Source: an uncultured Bacteroidales bacterium
GTDB taxonomy: Bacteria; Bacteroidota; Bacteroidia; Bacteroidales; JAUNSR01
Assembly (NCBI GenBank): GCA_947074165.1
Contig: CAMTOT010000137.1
Span: 1 to 7,440, forward strand
Direction of reading: 5' to 3'
Length of the DNA: 7,440 bases
Shown here: positions 5,198 through 7,440 of the stretch, piece by piece
Numbering within the stretch: the stretch's first letter is position 1
Layout of the letters: each line of letters opens with the position of its first letter
Notes under the pieces: model-generated
Seen by the model: the letters and a program-made list of their open reading frames with translations, nothing else
Database searches by the model: none
What the model was told of the DNA's origin: nothing
Program-made: the position numbers and the translations under genes

Positions 5198-7216
5198 TTA
5201 ATAACCTGCATTCTGCCAAAAGCCTTTGCCTTCTGTTTTAGATGCGTTTGTAACTGCCTGCATTTGTACTTCAGGTATCGGACGCAGATAATGTTTCTCA
5301 CTAATCTGTCCGCTTCCCTGTGCATTGTATTTTTTCACGCGTTCAACAAGAGTTTTAGTTCTCTTAAGATCAAACCAGCGCTGTTGCTCACCACACAATT
5401 CAATAGCGCGCTCATCAAGGATAGTCTCAAGCGTAGCAGCGCCGGAAAGAGAATTGTCTTTACCTTCAATTGCTCTTACTTTACGCAGCTCGTTGATTGT
5501 AGCCATTGCCTGCGCTCCGTTTGATGTGTTCAACTGACATTCCGCTTTAATAAGATACATCTCTGCAAGACGTAATACGATCGCATCTCTTGAAGATATG
5601 TCATGAGTAGGATATTTTTCGTCAAATACATCATCAAGGAATTTTTTAATGCCCGGATATGAACACCATCCTCCGATTTTGTAAGAGTTATATCTGTCAT
5701 CGCCATATACTGTAGATGTTTTCTGAGCCGCCTCTGTAGGTAGAGCTGTAGCAGGATCACCAGAAGTAAATACAGGAATATCTCCGTTGTATGCAAATTG
5801 TATGCGATAACGATTTTTAGCCCATTGTTGTTTAGCTATACCTTCCGGTGAATTTGCGTTAAGCGGACAGTAATATATAGCTGTATCCTGCATTAACGGA
5901 TATTTTGTTGAGCTGTTTTCAAGTCCCGGCGCGATAGTATATGCTGTAAGAAGAGTAGCTTCCGTACGCTGGTCTGTTTCGCGATACTGTTCCATCAGAT
6001 TCCAAAGATACATTGACGGCAGATAACGGGTAAATCCGCGACCGTAAGGAGAATAATGGTCTGCAATGTATATTTTTTCCTTTGTAACTGTGTTTGTAAC
6101 GTGAAAATTCTTAGCAGGGTCAAGCGGACGAACAAATACCTCTTTACCATTGCCTCCAAGATCATTAGCTCCGTTATTCCACATTGAAACAAACATAAGA
6201 AGCATAGCGCTGCCACCGCGGGAATATCCGGTACGGGTGATTAAGCTATTATAGTCAAGCGCTATTCCTGTGGATATATTAAGACGATATCTTTTCGGGA
6301 TACAATTAACCGCAGTAGATATATCCGAAGAATATGTAACACCCCAGATTGCTTCTTTATTTTTTGTTACATCTTCATTTTTCATTGAGAATGTTTCGCT
6401 GAAATTGTCGTAAAATTCAGCCGTTCCGCTGCCAATCACCGCTTCCGCTTCACTCTGAGCTAAAGCATAAAGACTTTTGCCTGAGTACTCACTGTTAGAA
6501 ATCAAAGACTTATCTCCAAGCCATGAGGCCGCGTATAACAGAGTTCTTGCTTTCAGAGCTCTTGATGCCCAATAGTTGGCTCTTCCTTCTGCTTTAGTTG
6601 TATATCCTGCCGATTCAAAATAATTTATAGATTTATCAAGATCCGCAAGAATACGAGAATATACTTCCTCTTCCGACATTCTTTCCGGATTAGTATTGAT
6701 CTCTGTTATAAATGTATCATTATATGGGATAGCACCCCAGGTATTGACCATATGCAGATAGTAGAATGCACGAAGGAAATACACCTCGCCCCAGTGTTGG
6801 TCTTTAGCTTTGTCTGTCAAGACAGGATTTTTACCAATATAGTGTATCGCTGTATTGCACACATCTACTGCGCAATAGAAAGCTTCCCAGTAATGGTCAA
6901 GCGAGGGATTATCAGAACTATTGCCGTCAAGGCTCACAGGCGTAAGACTGTATTGTACCAATGACCTCTGTTTGTTATCATAACCTGCGTAAAAAAGATC
7001 GGTCCCCATCTCAGAAAGTCCAAGTCCTGCTTCTTTTCCATACCATGCGCGAGTGTAGCTGTAACATGATGCAACAAGTCCCTCTATCCCTGCGCTCGTC
7101 ATATATGTTAATCCGGGAATCTCTGCTTTTTTATTATCCTCATCAAGAAAATCAGAGCAAGATGTAGCGCTAAGAAGAAGAGCAAGAGAGGATATATATA
7201 TAAATTTGTTTTTCAT
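5198..7216 (-). CDS. SusD/RagB-like outer-membrane glycan-binding lipoprotein
   Basis: The 672-residue product is the surface lipoprotein partner of a SusC-type transporter, which captures oligosaccharides and acts as a lid on the transporter. The N-terminus has a lipoprotein signal ending SATSC with Cys20, followed by the acidic SDFLDEDN, which fits the Bacteroidota surface-export signal. The family's helical TPR-like scaffold is seen at about 107-230 (HYWEAFYCAVDVCNTAI, WGEVYFLRAFYYLHMVNTWG, ANYWASRALKARTLLYAAS) and again at 544-582 (AIVLRLAEMYLIKAECQLN, MATINELRKVR). The diagnostic C-terminus is ILDERAIELCGEQQRWFDLKR (599-619), then HYLRPIPEVQ (642-651) and QNAGY at the end. It is somewhat longer than the usual 500-600 residues. 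It starts 14 nt after the susC-like stop, in one operon. The nearby pectate lyase suggests a pectic ligand, but the sequence does not prove it. Confidence 0.95.
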   Translation of the reverse strand: MKNKFIYISSLALLLSATSCSDFLDEDNKKAEIPGLTYMTSAGIEGLVASCYSYTRAWYGKEAGLGLSEMGTDLFYAGYDNKQRSLVQYSLTPVSLDGNSSDNPSLDHYWEAFYCAVDVCNTAIHYIGKNPVLTDKAKDQHWGEVYFLRAFYYLHMVNTWGAIPYNDTFITEINTNPERMSEEEVYSRILADLDKSINYFESAGYTTKAEGRANYWASRALKARTLLYAASWLGDKSLISNSEYSGKSLYALAQSEAEAVIGSGTAEFYDNFSETFSMKNEDVTKNKEAIWGVTYSSDISTAVNCIPKRYRLNISTGIALDYNSLITRTGYSRGGSAMLLMFVSMWNNGANDLGGNGKEVFVRPLDPAKNFHVTNTVTKEKIYIADHYSPYGRGFTRYLPSMYLWNLMEQYRETDQRTEATLLTAYTIAPGLENSSTKYPLMQDTAIYYCPLNANSPEGIAKQQWAKNRYRIQFAYNGDIPVFTSGDPATALPTEAAQKTSTVYGDDRYNSYKIGGWCSYPGIKKFLDDVFDEKYPTHDISSRDAIVLRLAEMYLIKAECQLNTSNGAQAMATINELRKVRAIEGKDNSLSGAATLETILDERAIELCGEQQRWFDLKRTKTLVERVKKYNAQGSGQISEKHYLRPIPEVQMQAVTNASKTEGKGFWQNAGY

Positions 7217-7230
7217 AATGATTTCAAGTT

Positions 7231-7396
7231 TTAGAATTTAACATTAACACCGACTACAACTTGTTTAGCCAATGGGAATCCTATAGAACCGCCACGCTCA
7301 GGGTCGTAATTGTCAATATTGCTGAATGTGAAGAAGTTTTTCATCGAACCAAATACTCTCACACCTTCAATATTTGCTTTTGCAAGTACATTTTTC
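7231..7396 (-). CDS. SusC/RagA-like TonB-dependent transporter, C-terminal fragment
   Basis: Only the last 54 complete codons and the stop are present; the gene is cut by the insert end at 7396, not by mutation. The visible end contains VRVFGSMKNFFTFSNIDNY, then DPERGGSIGFPLAKQ and a terminal VVVGVNVKF. This is the standard close of SusC-family barrels: the penultimate strands, the N-F/DPE motif, and a last strand ending in phenylalanine. It lies directly upstream of the susD-like gene, as expected for a SusC/SusD pair that imports oligosaccharides across the outer membrane using TonB energy. The frame continues into the adapter and yields the artefactual peptide SGDWSSDVCSSDL. Those residues and the apparent ATG at 7435-7437 do not belong to the protein. 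Confidence 0.93.
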
Positions 7397-7440
7397 AGAT
7401 CGGAAGAGCACACGTCTGAACTCCAGTCACCGCTCATTAT
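7397..7440 (+). other. TruSeq read-2 adapter and i7 index (contaminant)
   Basis: Positions 7397-7430 match the 34-nt TruSeq read-2 adapter exactly, from AGATCGGAAGAGC to CAGTCAC. Positions 7431-7438 read CGCTCATT, which I recognise as TruSeq HT i7 index D703, and the final AT begins the next constant part. The sequence should be trimmed; the native insert ends at 7396. Confidence 0.99.

Noticed and set aside
5264..5537. Short + strand open frames opposite the end of the susD-like gene
   Set aside because: They overlap the highly conserved SusD C-terminal motifs on the other strand and encode nothing recognisable.
7231..7437. Complete 68-residue small protein at the right end
   Set aside because: Its first 14 residues are translated Illumina adapter; the rest is the C-terminus of a SusC-like transporter.

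Overview
The window is a single Bacteroidota (most likely Bacteroidales) fragment that still carries sequencing adapters at both ends. Bases 53-121 are an Illumina P5/TruSeq read-1 adapter and 7397-7440 are the TruSeq read-2 adapter plus index. Native DNA is therefore only about 122-7396, and positions 1-52 are also non-genomic. The assignment to Bacteroidota rests on an adjacent SusC/SusD pair, Bacteroides-type lipoprotein signals, a type IX secretion (T9SS) C-terminal sorting domain, AT-rich leaders without Shine-Dalgarno sequences, and a Bacteroidales-type inositol-3-phosphate synthase. The genus cannot be fixed. The T9SS tail argues for a T9SS-bearing lineage (for example Prevotella-like or related families) rather than Bacteroides thetaiotaomicron itself.

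Left part (122-3115, + strand): an AT-rich leader, then ino1 (237-1535), which makes inositol-3-phosphate from glucose-6-phosphate and probably feeds inositol lipid synthesis. A hairpin terminator follows and sits almost on the start codon of the next gene. Next comes a two-gene unit: a calcineurin-like metallophosphoesterase lipoprotein (1612-2409), overlapped by a gene for an uncharacterised secreted, probably outer-membrane beta-barrel protein (2384-3028). A strong terminator closes this unit.

Right part (3116-7396): a monocistronic secreted family-1-like pectate lyase with a calcium-binding DxDxDG segment and a T9SS tail (3206-5011, + strand). It converges on a SusD-like lipoprotein (5198-7216, - strand), preceded in the same operon by the last 54 codons of a SusC-like TonB-dependent transporter (7231-7396, - strand). 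The convergent genes share a perfect 38-nt palindromic bidirectional terminator. An 11-bp inverted repeat 98 nt apart lies between them.

The right half looks like the edge of a polysaccharide utilisation locus for pectin. The lyase would cut pectic galacturonan outside the cell, and SusD/SusC would bind and import the products. The left half looks like envelope or inositol metabolism. I do not see a convincing wholly new system. The least explained part is the phosphoesterase-barrel pair.
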